Positions 1 through 7,968 of a stretch of 30,139 bases of DNA are shown here, piece after piece. Under the pieces are notes generated by a model, which worked only from the letters and a program-made list of their open reading frames with translations, had not been told where the DNA came from and searched no databases. Origin of the DNA: JBFKMV01 sp041629655 (GTDB taxonomy: Bacteria; Acidobacteriota; Polarisedimenticolia; Polarisedimenticolales; Polarisedimenticolaceae). Position numbers and translations under genes: made by a program. The stretch lies in assembly GCA_041629655.1 (NCBI GenBank), contig JBFKMV010000041.1, positions 1-30,139 of the forward strand. The letters are read 5' to 3'. Position 1 is the stretch's first letter; each line of letters begins with the position of its first letter.

Positions 1-349
1 GCAGCACCTGGGGCAGGTTGAGGTCCTCGACGGTGAGGATCCGCACCGGGATCACGCGGCAGACCATGCCGATCGTGCCCCGCTGCTGGAACACGTTGCA
101 GCGGAAGCGCCCCAGGCCGGGCACCGAGTAGGCGATGTCGATCTCGAGGCTGTCCTTGAACTTCTGCTTCTGGCGGGCGCTCATCACCCCGAACGCCATC
201 GCGATCGTGTCCTCCTGCATCAGCCGCTTCTGATCGGTCAGGGGGATCAGCTTGCCGTTGATCCGCACCACGGGGTAGCTGCCGACCTTCAGATGCAGGT
301 CCGACGCCCCGCGTTCGGTGGAGATCTTCAGCAGGTCGTTGATATGCAT
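1..349 (-). CDS. pilT: Twitching motility ATPase PilT, N-terminal part (truncated by window edge)
   Basis: PilT is the hexameric cytoplasmic ATPase that powers type IV pilus retraction. Only the first 116 codons are in the window, and the reading frame is still open at base 1. The visible part is the PAS-like N-terminal domain: it begins MHINDLLK, then has the family signature ASDLHL near residues 15-20 and RINGKLIP near residue 30, and later a RFRCNVFQQRG strand. The Walker A and B motifs would lie beyond the edge. The ATG at 347-349 is preceded by a GGAGG ribosome site about 7 bases upstream. A promoter at 407-435 serves it, so it is probably transcribed apart from ilvE. PilU or another PilT paralogue cannot be excluded from this fragment. 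Confidence 0.85.
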   Translation of the reverse strand, partial: MHINDLLKISTERGASDLHLKVGSYPVVRINGKLIPLTDQKRLMQEDTIAMAFGVMSARQKQKFKDSLEIDIAYSVPGLGRFRCNVFQQRGTIGMVCRVIPVRILTVEDLNLPQVL

Positions 350-406
350 GGTCGTCCTCCGGCGGCCGACGGCGCGCGCGGACTCACGCGCGCGGGACCC
401 TGGCTG

Positions 407-435
407 AATCTAGGCACGGGGCCGGGGTGAGTCAA
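407..435 (-). promoter_or_regulatory. Probable sigma-70-type promoter of pilT
   Basis: Read on the minus strand, TTGACT (430-435) and TAGATT (407-412) are separated by exactly 17 bases. A transcript starting near base 400 would carry a leader of about 50 bases before the pilT ATG. The element lies in the ilvE-pilT spacer, which is otherwise GC-rich and contains no other gene. Confidence 0.7.
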
Positions 436-501
436 ATCGGGGCCGCGCCCCGGCGCGGGCCCGTGCCGGCGACGGCGGATAAGCGGGGTCCCGGCCGTGT
501 T

Positions 502-1449
502 TCAGCCCTTGGCGTCGGTGACGAGGGGCGTCACGGGGTGCAGCCAGCCGTAGCGGTCCTCGGCCTCGCCGCTCAGGATCGACATCAGCGCCGTCTGGAT
601 CCGGCCCGTGATCGGTCCCGGCCGGCCCTCGCCGACCTGGATCCGGTCCACGCTGCGGATCGGCGTGATCTCGGCGGCGGTGCCGGTGAAGAACAGCTCG
701 TCGGCCATGTACAGCGCCTCCCGCGGAACGCGGGTCTGCTCGACCTCGAGCCCCATCTGCCGCGCCAGGGTGATCACGGAGGCCCGGGTGATCCCGGGCA
801 GGATCGAGGCGCCCAGCGGCGGCGTGTAGAGCTTGCCGCTCCGGACCAGGAACACGTTCTCGCCCGAGCCCTCGCTGACGAAGCCGTCCACGTCCAGCAC
901 CAGCCCCTCGGCGAAGCCGTTGAGCACCGCCTCCATCTTGACCAGCTGCGAGTTGGCGTAGTTGGCCCCGGCCTTGGCCATCGCCGGCAGCGTGTTCGGC
1001 GCCAGCCGCGCCCAGCTCGAGACCTGCACGTCGACGCCGTCGCGCAACGCCTCCTCGCCCAGGTAGGCGCCCCACTCCCAGGCCGCGATGGCGATGTCGA
1101 CCGGCGACTTGAGCGGGTTGACGCCGACCGACCCGTAGCCGCGGAACACCACCGGGCGGATGTAACAGGCGTCCAGCTCGTTGGCCAGCACGGCGTCGAG
1201 ACAGGCCCGCTCGAGCTGCTCGCGGGTGTACGGGATCTCGAACCGGTAGACGCGCGAGGAGTCGAACAGCCGGCGCACGTGATCGCCGAGCCGGAACACC
1301 GCCGGACCCTTGCGGGTCGCGTAGCAGCGGATCCCCTCGAAGATCGAGGACCCGTAGTGGATCACGTGGGACAGCACGTGCACGCGCGCCTCGTCCCACG
1401 GGATCAGCTTTCCGTTCATCCAGATGAACCGGCCGGGCTTGAAACTCAT
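502..1449 (-). CDS. ilvE: Branched-chain amino acid aminotransferase (fold type IV PLP enzyme)
   Basis: It transfers the amino group between glutamate and the 2-keto acids of leucine, isoleucine and valine, the last step of their synthesis, in the cytoplasm. The 315-residue product is the normal length for the IlvE group I family. The PLP-binding lysine falls at residue 159 in AMAKAGANY, the same position as in E. coli IlvE. Other family signatures are HYGSSIFEGIR (31-41), YIRP (96-99), EGSGENVF, LPGITR and TGTAAEITP near the C-terminus. The ATG at 1447-1449 has a GGGGAGG ribosome site just upstream. A reading frame runs on upstream of this ATG, but it is not homologous coding sequence and contains the promoter. 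It is a single-gene unit behind rsmE. Confidence 0.96.
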   Translation of the reverse strand: MSFKPGRFIWMNGKLIPWDEARVHVLSHVIHYGSSIFEGIRCYATRKGPAVFRLGDHVRRLFDSSRVYRFEIPYTREQLERACLDAVLANELDACYIRPVVFRGYGSVGVNPLKSPVDIAIAAWEWGAYLGEEALRDGVDVQVSSWARLAPNTLPAMAKAGANYANSQLVKMEAVLNGFAEGLVLDVDGFVSEGSGENVFLVRSGKLYTPPLGASILPGITRASVITLARQMGLEVEQTRVPREALYMADELFFTGTAAEITPIRSVDRIQVGEGRPGPITGRIQTALMSILSGEAEDRYGWLHPVTPLVTDAKG

Positions 1450-1488
1450 CGTGCCTCCCCGAGCGCCTGCCCGCGTGGTCGAAGGCGA

Positions 1489-1517
1489 ATTATGAAACGG
1501 GCCCGATCCCGTGGCAA
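1489..1517 (-). promoter_or_regulatory. Probable sigma-70-type promoter of ilvE
   Basis: On the minus strand TTGCCA (1512-1517) and CATAAT (1489-1494) each match the consensus at five of six positions and are 17 bases apart. The expected start near 1482 gives a leader of roughly 33 bases containing the GGGGAGG ribosome site. I see no leader-peptide or T-box-like structure in so short a leader. Confidence 0.75.
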
Positions 1518-1571
1518 CCGCGCCGTGCCCGCGATGTCGGACCGTTCGGGACCGGATCGGGGCGAAACGCC

Positions 1572-2306
1572 CTAGGGGCGTCCCCCGAGGTCGTCCCAGC
1601 GGTGCAGCACCAGGGCCGCGGCGACCAGTCCCGCGGTCTCGGTGCGCAGGGTGCGCGGGCCCAGCCGGCAGGCCGCCCACCCGCGCGACGCGAGCCCGAC
1701 CAGCTCTTCCGGCGTGAATCCGCCCTCCGGCCCCACCGCCAGCCATACCTCGCCCGGCCGCTGGCGTTCCAGGAGCCGGGCGATCGGCGGGCTGTCCGGC
1801 GACGGGTCGAGCACCAGGGCGAGCACCCCCTCCGGAACCGCCGGCGCCTCCCCCGGCGGCTCGACCCGCGGGATCCGGCGACGTCCCGACTGCTTGGCGG
1901 CCTCGCGGGCGATCCGGCGCCAGCGCTCGATCCGCCGCTCGTCGACCCGCTCCCGCTCCGCGCGCCGGGCCCGCAGCGGATGGATCGCGAGCAGGCCGAG
2001 CTCGGTGCCCTTCTGGATCGCCAGCTCCATGCGGTCGGGGCGACACAGACCCTGGTACAGCCGCACGGGCAAGGAGGCCTCGACCGGATCGAGCAGCTCC
2101 TCCCCCACCCGGAGCACGGTGCCGCTGTGCCCGGTCTCCAGGATCTCCCCTCGCCACTCGCGCCCGCGGCCGTCGAACACGGACAGCTCGGCGCCCGGGC
2201 CGAGACGCAGCACGCGCTCCACGTGGTGCGCCTCGTCGGCGGCGAGCCGGATCTCGGCGCCCGGGCCCGGGATCTCGGCGTGATGGACGCGTCGCTCGCG
2301 GCCCAT
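1572..2306 (-). CDS. rsmE: 16S rRNA (uracil-1498-N3)-methyltransferase RsmE
   Basis: RsmE methylates N3 of U1498 in 16S rRNA of the 30S subunit using S-adenosylmethionine. The 244-residue protein has the family layout: an N-terminal PUA-like region with DEAHHVERVLRL (24-35), then the SPOUT knot with QKGTELG, REAAKQSGRR, GPEGGF and LGPRTLRTETA, the last two forming the cofactor site. It follows prmA with only 3 bases between the prmA stop and this ATG, so it is the last gene of the prfB-hrcA-grpE-dnaK-dnaJ-prmA-rsmE unit. In many bacteria rsmE lies next to prmA and dnaJ, as here. Confidence 0.94.
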   Translation of the reverse strand: MGRERRVHHAEIPGPGAEIRLAADEAHHVERVLRLGPGAELSVFDGRGREWRGEILETGHSGTVLRVGEELLDPVEASLPVRLYQGLCRPDRMELAIQKGTELGLLAIHPLRARRAERERVDERRIERWRRIAREAAKQSGRRRIPRVEPPGEAPAVPEGVLALVLDPSPDSPPIARLLERQRPGEVWLAVGPEGGFTPEELVGLASRGWAACRLGPRTLRTETAGLVAAALVLHRWDDLGGRP

Positions 2307-2309
2307 CGC

Positions 2310-3197
2310 TCAGCCGCTCCCGGCGTCGTCGCGGCGCAGCACCAGCGCGCTCCAGCCGTCGCGGCGCTCGTGCTGCACGGTGCGGCAACCGGCGTGACGC
2401 AGCGCGCGTTCCACGGCCGCCCGTTGCCCGGTGAGGAAGCCCGCCGCGATCAGCAGCCCTCCCGGCTCCACGACCGCCGCCAGCTCCCCCGACCGCTCGA
2501 GGAAATACGACGTCTCGATGTTGGCGACCGCTCCCCGGACGCGCGGCGCGTCCCAGCCCTCGGCGGAGCCCACCGAAAGCCGCACCGCGCGGTCCAGGCC
2601 GTTGGCCCGCAGCACCTCCCGCGCGACCTCCACCGCCTCGGGATCCACGTCCAGCGCCTCGACCCGGGACGCCCCGCAGTGCAGCGCCACCATGGCCAGG
2701 ATCCCGCTTCCGGTCCCCAGATCGGCCCAGGACTCGCCCGGCCGCACCCAGCGCTCGAGCGCCTCGGCGCAGAGCCGCGTCGTCGCGTGCTCGCCGGTCC
2801 CGAAGGCGCGACCCGGGACCAGTCGCAACGCGATCCGCCCCCGGACCGCCGGGCCTCCCGCGCCGGTCGGCTCCACGACGAACCGCCGGCCCAGCGGAAA
2901 CGGACGCAGCCCCTGCTGGTAGCGCTCGACCCACTGCCCGTCGCCGACGGACTCCACACGGGCGGCGCAGCCCTCGGGCGCCAGCCCGTGGGCGGCCAGC
3001 ACGCGCCGCGCCCGCTCCGTCAGCCGCGCCGGCGGCTGGCCCGGCGCGGCGTACACCGACACGGTGACGCGACCGTCGGGACGCTCGGCGAGCTCCAGGC
3101 CCAGGCTGCCCAGGCCCAGCTGCGCCCCGATCTCCTCGGCCTGCGTCGCGGGCAGCTCCAGCCGCAGCGCCTGCCAGGGACCGTGGGTTCGGCTCAA
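2310..3197 (-). CDS. prmA: Ribosomal protein L11 methyltransferase PrmA
   Basis: PrmA trimethylates ribosomal protein L11. The class I methyltransferase core is clear: GTGEHATTRLC, then motif I ADLGTGSGILAM and acidic loop ALDVDPEAVEVA, with VANIE at the motif IV position, where many homologues have ANIL. I chose the TTG at 3195-3197: it overlaps the dnaJ stop by four bases (TTGA), gives 295 residues, a normal PrmA length, and no ATG or GTG lies close to the expected N-terminus. The alternative is a start inside dnaJ, which would add unrelated sequence. Overlap with dnaJ suggests translational coupling. The ribosome site is weak. Confidence 0.92.
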   Translation of the reverse strand: MSRTHGPWQALRLELPATQAEEIGAQLGLGSLGLELAERPDGRVTVSVYAAPGQPPARLTERARRVLAAHGLAPEGCAARVESVGDGQWVERYQQGLRPFPLGRRFVVEPTGAGGPAVRGRIALRLVPGRAFGTGEHATTRLCAEALERWVRPGESWADLGTGSGILAMVALHCGASRVEALDVDPEAVEVAREVLRANGLDRAVRLSVGSAEGWDAPRVRGAVANIETSYFLERSGELAAVVEPGGLLIAAGFLTGQRAAVERALRHAGCRTVQHERRDGWSALVLRRDDAGSG

Positions 3198-4306
3198 TTG
3201 AAGATCTTCTTGACGCGGTCGAACAGACCGGGCTCGCCCGCGGGCTCGCTCTCGATCTCGCGCAGCTGCTCGAACAACGCGCGCTGCTCTGCGCTCAGCT
3301 TCTGCGGCGTGTGCAGCACCACGGTGACCAGCTGGTCGCCCCGCCGGCCGCGCCCGGACAGCAGCGGCGCTCCCAGGCCCTTGAGCCGGAACACGGTGCC
3401 GTGCTGCGTTCCCGGCGGAACCTCGAGCGTCTGCTCGCCGTCGAGCGTCGGCACCTGCAGCTCCGTGCCCAGCGCCGCCTGGGAGAAGCCCAGCGGCGCC
3501 TCGCAGCGGATGTGCTGGCCGTCGCGTGTGAACCGCGGGTGCTCCCGCACGTGCAGCACGACGTACAGGTCCCCGGGCGGGCCGCCGCCGACCCCCGGCT
3601 CGCCCTCGCCGCCGATGCGCAGGTTGACCCCGTTGTCCACGCCGGCGGGGATCCGGACCTGGATCGTCCGCTCGCGCCGGACCCGTCCCTCGCCGCCGCA
3701 GCCCGCGCAGGGCGCGGTGATCACGCGGCCCGCACCGCGGCACCGTCCGCAGGTCCGCGCGATGGTGAAGAAGCCCTGCTGGAACGCGACCTGCCCGCGG
3801 CCCCCGCAATCCGAGCAGGTCCGGATGCCGTCACTGCTCGCGGCTCCGCTGCCGCCGCAATCCTCGCAGGCCTCGCGGCGCGGCACGCGGATCTTCGTCT
3901 CCATGCCGTGGACCGCCTCGGCGAAGTCGATCTCGAGGTCGTAGCGCAGGTCCTGCCCGGCCCGCCCGGCCTGGCGGCGCCGCGCTCCGCCGAAGATCCC
4001 GCCCAGACCGAACAGGTCGCCGAGAATGTCGCTGAAGTCGGCGAAGACCTCGTTGTCGAAACCGGGGAAACCCGCCTGGCCGCGCAGCCCGGCGTGACCG
4101 AGCTGGTCGTAACGCCGACGCTTGTGGGGGTCGGAGAGCACCGCGTAGGCCTCGGCGGCCTCCTTGAAGCGTTCCTCGGCCTGCTCGTCGCCGGGGTTCT
4201 TGTCCGGGTGGTGCTGGAGCGCCAGTCGTCGATAGGCCTTCTTGATCACCGACAGGTCGGCGTCGCGCTCCACGCCGAGCACCTCGTAGTAGTCCCTGTC
4301 GGTCAC
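3194..4306 (-). CDS. dnaJ: Chaperone DnaJ (type I Hsp40)
   Basis: DnaJ delivers unfolded clients to DnaK and stimulates its ATPase. The 370-residue protein has all type I parts: J domain (about 1-70) with the HPD motif in QHHPDKNPGD, a Gly/Phe-rich linker, four zinc-finger CxxCxGxG repeats (CEDCGGSG, CSDCGGRG, CGRCRGAG, CAGCGGEG, the third with R for the usual x-G spacing residue), and C-terminal client-binding domains. The GTG start at 4304-4306 follows the dnaK stop by 4 bases. The nearby ATG is out of frame and runs into a stop at once. An AGAGG ribosome site lies inside the end of dnaK. Confidence 0.97.
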   Translation of the reverse strand: MTDRDYYEVLGVERDADLSVIKKAYRRLALQHHPDKNPGDEQAEERFKEAAEAYAVLSDPHKRRRYDQLGHAGLRGQAGFPGFDNEVFADFSDILGDLFGLGGIFGGARRRQAGRAGQDLRYDLEIDFAEAVHGMETKIRVPRREACEDCGGSGAASSDGIRTCSDCGGRGQVAFQQGFFTIARTCGRCRGAGRVITAPCAGCGGEGRVRRERTIQVRIPAGVDNGVNLRIGGEGEPGVGGGPPGDLYVVLHVREHPRFTRDGQHIRCEAPLGFSQAALGTELQVPTLDGEQTLEVPPGTQHGTVFRLKGLGAPLLSGRGRRGDQLVTVVLHTPQKLSAEQRALFEQLREIESEPAGEPGLFDRVKKIFN

Positions 4307-4310
4307 TCCA

Positions 4311-6176
4311 TCACGCCTCTTCGACCTTCTTGTCGGAGTCGTCGCCGCCCGATCCGGGCTGGTAGGCGCCCGGATCGTAGAGGATCACCTCGGACAGTAT
4401 CTTACCGACCTCGGCGATTTTCTCCAGCGCCTCGGTGCACTGGCCGGCGCTGCCGCTGTCGAGGGCGCTCTTGGCATCCTCCAGGATGACGCGGATCCGG
4501 CGTCGCTGCTCCTCCTCGAGCATCGAGCCGAACTCGACGAACGTCTTGTGGTTGCTGTCGACGAGCCCCTCCAGCCGCGCGCGCGCCCGGATGAACTCGG
4601 CCCGGCGGCGGTCCTCCTCGGCGTGCTGCCGCGCGTCCTCGATGATCGCCTGGATCTCGCCTTCGGTCAGCCCGCCGGAGGGGGTGACGACGATCTTCTG
4701 CTCGCGGTTGGTGGCCAGGTCGCGGGCCTGCACGTTGACGATGCCGTTGGAGTCGATGTCGAACGTGACGTCGACCTGGGGCACGCCCCGCGGCGCAGGC
4801 GGCAGGCCGACCAGGTCGAAGCGGCCCAGCGACTTGTTGTGGGCGGCGATCTCGCGCTCACCCTGCAGCACGTGCACCTCGACCTTGGCCTGGTTGTCGG
4901 CGACCGTGGTGAAGGTGCGCGATTGCTTGGTCGGGATCGTCGAGTTGCGCTCGATGATCTTGGTGAACATCCCGCCGCGCGTCTCGATTCCCAACGAGAG
5001 CGGCGTCACGTCCAGCAGCACCATGTCCTTGACGTCGCCCTTGAGGATCCCGGCCTGGATCGCCGCGCCGATTCCGACGACCTCGTCCGGGTTGATCTCG
5101 GTGTTCGGCTCGCGGCCGAAGATCTCCCGCACCACCTCGATCACCGCCGGCGTGCGGGTCTGCCCGCCCACCAGCAGCACCTCGTCGACGTCGTTGGCGG
5201 ACAGCCCCGCCATCTGCAGCGCCTCCTCGCAGGGCCGGCGCGTCCGCTCGACCAGGTCGTCGACCAGCTCCTCGAACTGCGGCCGCGACAGCTCGGTGTG
5301 CAGGTGGCGGGCGCCGCTGTCGTCGGCGCTGATGAACGGAAGGTTGATCTCGGCGGTCTCGGCATGCGACAGCTCGCACTTGGCCTTCTCGGCGGCCTCC
5401 TTGAGCCGCTGCAGGGCCAGCCGGTCCCCGGTCAGGTCGATCCCGGTCTCCTGCTGGAAGCGGTGCGCGAGCCAGTCCACGATGCGCTGGTCGAAGTCCT
5501 CGCCGCCGAGGAACGTGTCACCCGAGGTGGCCTTGACCTCGAACACGCCGTCGCCGAGCTGCAGGATCGAGATGTCGAAGGTGCCGCCGCCCAGATCGAA
5601 CACCGCGATCTTCCGCGGCGCCGTGCCCTCCTCCATCCCGTAGGCCAACGCCGCCGCGGTGGGCTCGTTGATGATCCGCAGCACGTTGAGCCCGGCGATC
5701 CGGCCGGCGTCCCTGGTCGCCTGCCGCTGGCTGTCGTCGAAGTAGGCCGGGATCGTGATCACGGCCTCGCTGACCTCCGTGCCCAGCGCCGACTCGGCCA
5801 TCTCCTTGAGGTGCGCCAGCAGGTAGGCCGAGATCTCCGGCGAGGAATAGCTGCGCTCGCCGACCTGGATCCAGGCGTCGCCGTTGTCCGAAGGGACGAT
5901 CTCGTAGGACACCAGCTGGCGGGCCTTCTGGACCTCGCTGGAGTCGAACTTGCGGCCGATCAGCCGCTTCACCGCGTAGATCGTGTGGCGCGGGTTGGTC
6001 AGCGCCTGGCGTTTGGCGATCTGGCCGACGAGGCGTTCCGAGCGCGGCGTGAAGGCCACGATCGACGGCGTGGTCCGGCTGCCCTCCTTGCTCGGAATGA
6101 CCTTGGGCTTCGACCCCTCGAGCACCACCACGCAGCAGTTGGTCGTGCCGAGATCGATTCCGATGACCTTGCCCAT
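4311..6176 (-). CDS. dnaK: Chaperone DnaK (Hsp70)
   Basis: DnaK is the ATP-driven Hsp70 that holds and refolds proteins together with DnaJ and GrpE. The 621-residue protein has the ATPase signatures IGIDLGTTN (5-13), VFDLGGGTFD and VGGQTRTP, the interdomain linker around DMVLLDVTPLSLGIE, a substrate-binding beta domain and an alpha-helical lid. The C-terminal tail is acidic and ends VEEA, so it resembles but does not match the EEVD-type or EEK tails of other Hsp70s. The ATG follows the grpE TAG stop directly, with GGAGGAG as ribosome site. Expression is expected to follow the HrcA-controlled operon. Confidence 0.98.
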   Translation of the reverse strand: MGKVIGIDLGTTNCCVVVLEGSKPKVIPSKEGSRTTPSIVAFTPRSERLVGQIAKRQALTNPRHTIYAVKRLIGRKFDSSEVQKARQLVSYEIVPSDNGDAWIQVGERSYSSPEISAYLLAHLKEMAESALGTEVSEAVITIPAYFDDSQRQATRDAGRIAGLNVLRIINEPTAAALAYGMEEGTAPRKIAVFDLGGGTFDISILQLGDGVFEVKATSGDTFLGGEDFDQRIVDWLAHRFQQETGIDLTGDRLALQRLKEAAEKAKCELSHAETAEINLPFISADDSGARHLHTELSRPQFEELVDDLVERTRRPCEEALQMAGLSANDVDEVLLVGGQTRTPAVIEVVREIFGREPNTEINPDEVVGIGAAIQAGILKGDVKDMVLLDVTPLSLGIETRGGMFTKIIERNSTIPTKQSRTFTTVADNQAKVEVHVLQGEREIAAHNKSLGRFDLVGLPPAPRGVPQVDVTFDIDSNGIVNVQARDLATNREQKIVVTPSGGLTEGEIQAIIEDARQHAEEDRRRAEFIRARARLEGLVDSNHKTFVEFGSMLEEEQRRRIRVILEDAKSALDSGSAGQCTEALEKIAEVGKILSEVILYDPGAYQPGSGGDDSDKKVEEA

Positions 6177-6863
6177 CTAAGACTCCTCGCCCCCGCCTTC
6201 CGGCCCCGATTCGGGTCCGGCCACGCTGACCCGCACCAGCGCCGGCCGCAGCAATCGATCGTGCAACAGGTAGCCCCGCTGGAACTCCTCGAGCACCGTG
6301 TTCGGCGAGTGCTCCGAGGAGACCTGCGTCTCCACCGCCTCGTGGTGGTTCGGATCGAACGGCTGCCCCAGCGCCTCGACGGGTCGCAACCCCTCGCGAC
6401 GCAGCTCGTCCATCAGCTGCCGGTGGACCAGCTCGACGCCGCGGTGCAGGTCTTCGGCGTTCTCGGAGCCCGTCGGGTGGGCCAGCGCGCGCTCGAGGTT
6501 GTCCACCACCGCGAGCAGCCGGCCCACCAGACCGGACGTCGCCTGCTGACGGTGATCCTCGCGCTCACGCTCCACGCGGCGCTGGAGGTTCTCGAAGTCG
6601 GCCTGCAGCCGCATCAACCGCTGGCGATCGCCCGGGAGCGCGGCCGGGGGCATCGCCGCCTCGGCGGCTTCACCCGCCGCGACCTCGTCCAGCGCCACGA
6701 CGGTATCGGAGGACGAGGCGTCGTCCTCGGCGGCACTCGTGCTCTCCGGCGTCGCCGGCTCGTCGTCCTCGAGCCCGACCACCTCGAGGATCTCGATGTC
6801 GTCGTCCTCGCCCGTGTAGTCGTCGGGGAGCCACGAGCGCTCGCTGAGATCGTCCCGGCTCAT
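6177..6863 (-). CDS. grpE: Nucleotide exchange factor GrpE
   Basis: GrpE releases ADP from DnaK. The 228-residue product starts MSRDDLSE at the ATG that overlaps the hrcA stop (ATGA). About 95 N-terminal residues are acidic and low in complexity, longer than in many GrpE proteins. They are followed by a long helix beginning near RLMRLQADFENLQRR and the C-terminal beta domain with PFDPNHHEAV, typical of the family, and ending GYLLHDRLLRPALVRVS. The gene lies between hrcA and dnaK, the classical order hrcA-grpE-dnaK-dnaJ. Confidence 0.96.
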   Translation of the reverse strand: MSRDDLSERSWLPDDYTGEDDDIEILEVVGLEDDEPATPESTSAAEDDASSSDTVVALDEVAAGEAAEAAMPPAALPGDRQRLMRLQADFENLQRRVEREREDHRQQATSGLVGRLLAVVDNLERALAHPTGSENAEDLHRGVELVHRQLMDELRREGLRPVEALGQPFDPNHHEAVETQVSSEHSPNTVLEEFQRGYLLHDRLLRPALVRVSVAGPESGPEGGGEES

Positions 6864-7954
6864 CCCGTTGCTCCGCCACCGCCGGGGCCGGACCCACCCC
6901 GCTCGGACAGTAGCCGCGACAGCACGCCCGCGAGGTGCTCGACCAGGCCGATCGCCCGGGCGTATTCCATCCGCGTCGGTCCCACGATTCCGATCGTTCC
7001 CATCGGCCGGTCCGCCGCGCCGTAGGTCGAGGCGATCAGCGAGCAATCGGCCAGGGCCGGCAGCGCGTTCTCCTCGCCGATCACCACCTGCACGCCGCGG
7101 CTCTCCATCAGCCGGCTCAACAGCTCGACCAGCCGGTTCTTCTCCTCCAGCGCGCGTAACAGCGACTTGATCCGGCCGGGGTCGGCGAACTCCGGGGACC
7201 CGATCAGGTTCGACGCGCCGCCCACGAACACCTCGCCCTCGATCGCGGTGGCGGCCACGGTGCGGCGGCCCAGCTCGAAGCTCCGGGCGACCTCGCGGTC
7301 GTAGCGCGCACGCTCCTCGCACAACCGCCGCTCCAGCTCCGCACGCATCGCCGGCAAGGTGCGGCCGCCGAACTGCTCGGAGAGGTAGCCGCCGATGCGG
7401 TCCAGCTCATGCTGGTCGAGCCAGGACTCGACGCGCAGGATCCGGTGGTGCACGACGCCCGAGGCGCCGACCAGGATCGCCACCACACGGTCCGCGGGCA
7501 ATCGGACGAACTCCAGCCGCTCCACGACGATCCTGCGGAAGTCCGGTGCCAGCACCAGGCCGACCTGGTTGGAGAACTGCGAGAGCTGGCGCGACGCCGC
7601 GCCGAGCAGCTCCCCCACCTCGCCGCGGCTCCGGGCCAGCTCCTCGTCGATGCGGCCCGCCAGCACGGCGTCGAGCCGTTGCTGCCGCAGCCAGCGGTCG
7701 ACGTACAGACGCCACGCCGCGTCGGTCGGCGTGCGGCCCGCCGAGGTGTGGCGCTGGACCAGCAACCCGCGCTCCTCGAGCGCGGCCATCACTCCGCGGA
7801 TCGTGGCCGGCGAGAGGCGCAGCCCGGCCTGCCGGGAGACCGTCACCGACCCGACGGGCTCCCCGGTCGCGACGTGGGCCTCGACCACGGCGCGCAGCAC
7901 GGCGGACTCGCGGGAGTCCAGCTCCGTTCCGCGCGTGTCGTGCTGGCGCGACAC
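6860..7954 (-). CDS. hrcA: Heat-inducible transcription repressor HrcA
   Basis: HrcA is the repressor that binds CIRCE palindromes and shuts off chaperone genes until heat releases it. The 364-residue protein (slightly above the usual 340-350) has an N-terminal winged helix (about 12-75) with LSPATIRGVMAALEERGLL and the signature TSAGRTPTDAAWRLYVD, and a C-terminal inserted dimerisation domain with GTIGIVGPTRMEYARAI. I took the GTG at 7952-7954, which has a GGGAGG ribosome site 9 bases upstream overlapping the prfB stop region. Upstream extension gives unrelated sequence. A degenerate CIRCE-like site lies at 9111-9137 on the operon promoter. Confidence 0.95.
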   Translation of the reverse strand: MSRQHDTRGTELDSRESAVLRAVVEAHVATGEPVGSVTVSRQAGLRLSPATIRGVMAALEERGLLVQRHTSAGRTPTDAAWRLYVDRWLRQQRLDAVLAGRIDEELARSRGEVGELLGAASRQLSQFSNQVGLVLAPDFRRIVVERLEFVRLPADRVVAILVGASGVVHHRILRVESWLDQHELDRIGGYLSEQFGGRTLPAMRAELERRLCEERARYDREVARSFELGRRTVAATAIEGEVFVGGASNLIGSPEFADPGRIKSLLRALEEKNRLVELLSRLMESRGVQVVIGEENALPALADCSLIASTYGAADRPMGTIGIVGPTRMEYARAIGLVEHLAGVLSRLLSERGGSGPGGGGATG

Positions 7955-7968
7955 TCCCCGGCGCCTCC

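Noticed and set aside
439..462. GC hairpin between ilvE and pilT as a terminator
   Set aside because: The arms pair imperfectly with a bulge and a two-base loop, and only ATTTGA follows on the minus strand; it is no better than chance in such GC-rich DNA.
410..1399. Long open frames opposite or alongside ilvE, including a 329-codon frame on the same strand and a plus-strand frame
   Set aside because: They are Arg/Ala/Pro-rich shadows produced by high GC; the ilvE frame has the conserved motifs, ribosome site and promoter.
1555..1576. Small hairpin GGGCG-TTT-CGCCC after rsmE as a terminator
   Set aside because: The stem is five pairs and no T-tract follows.
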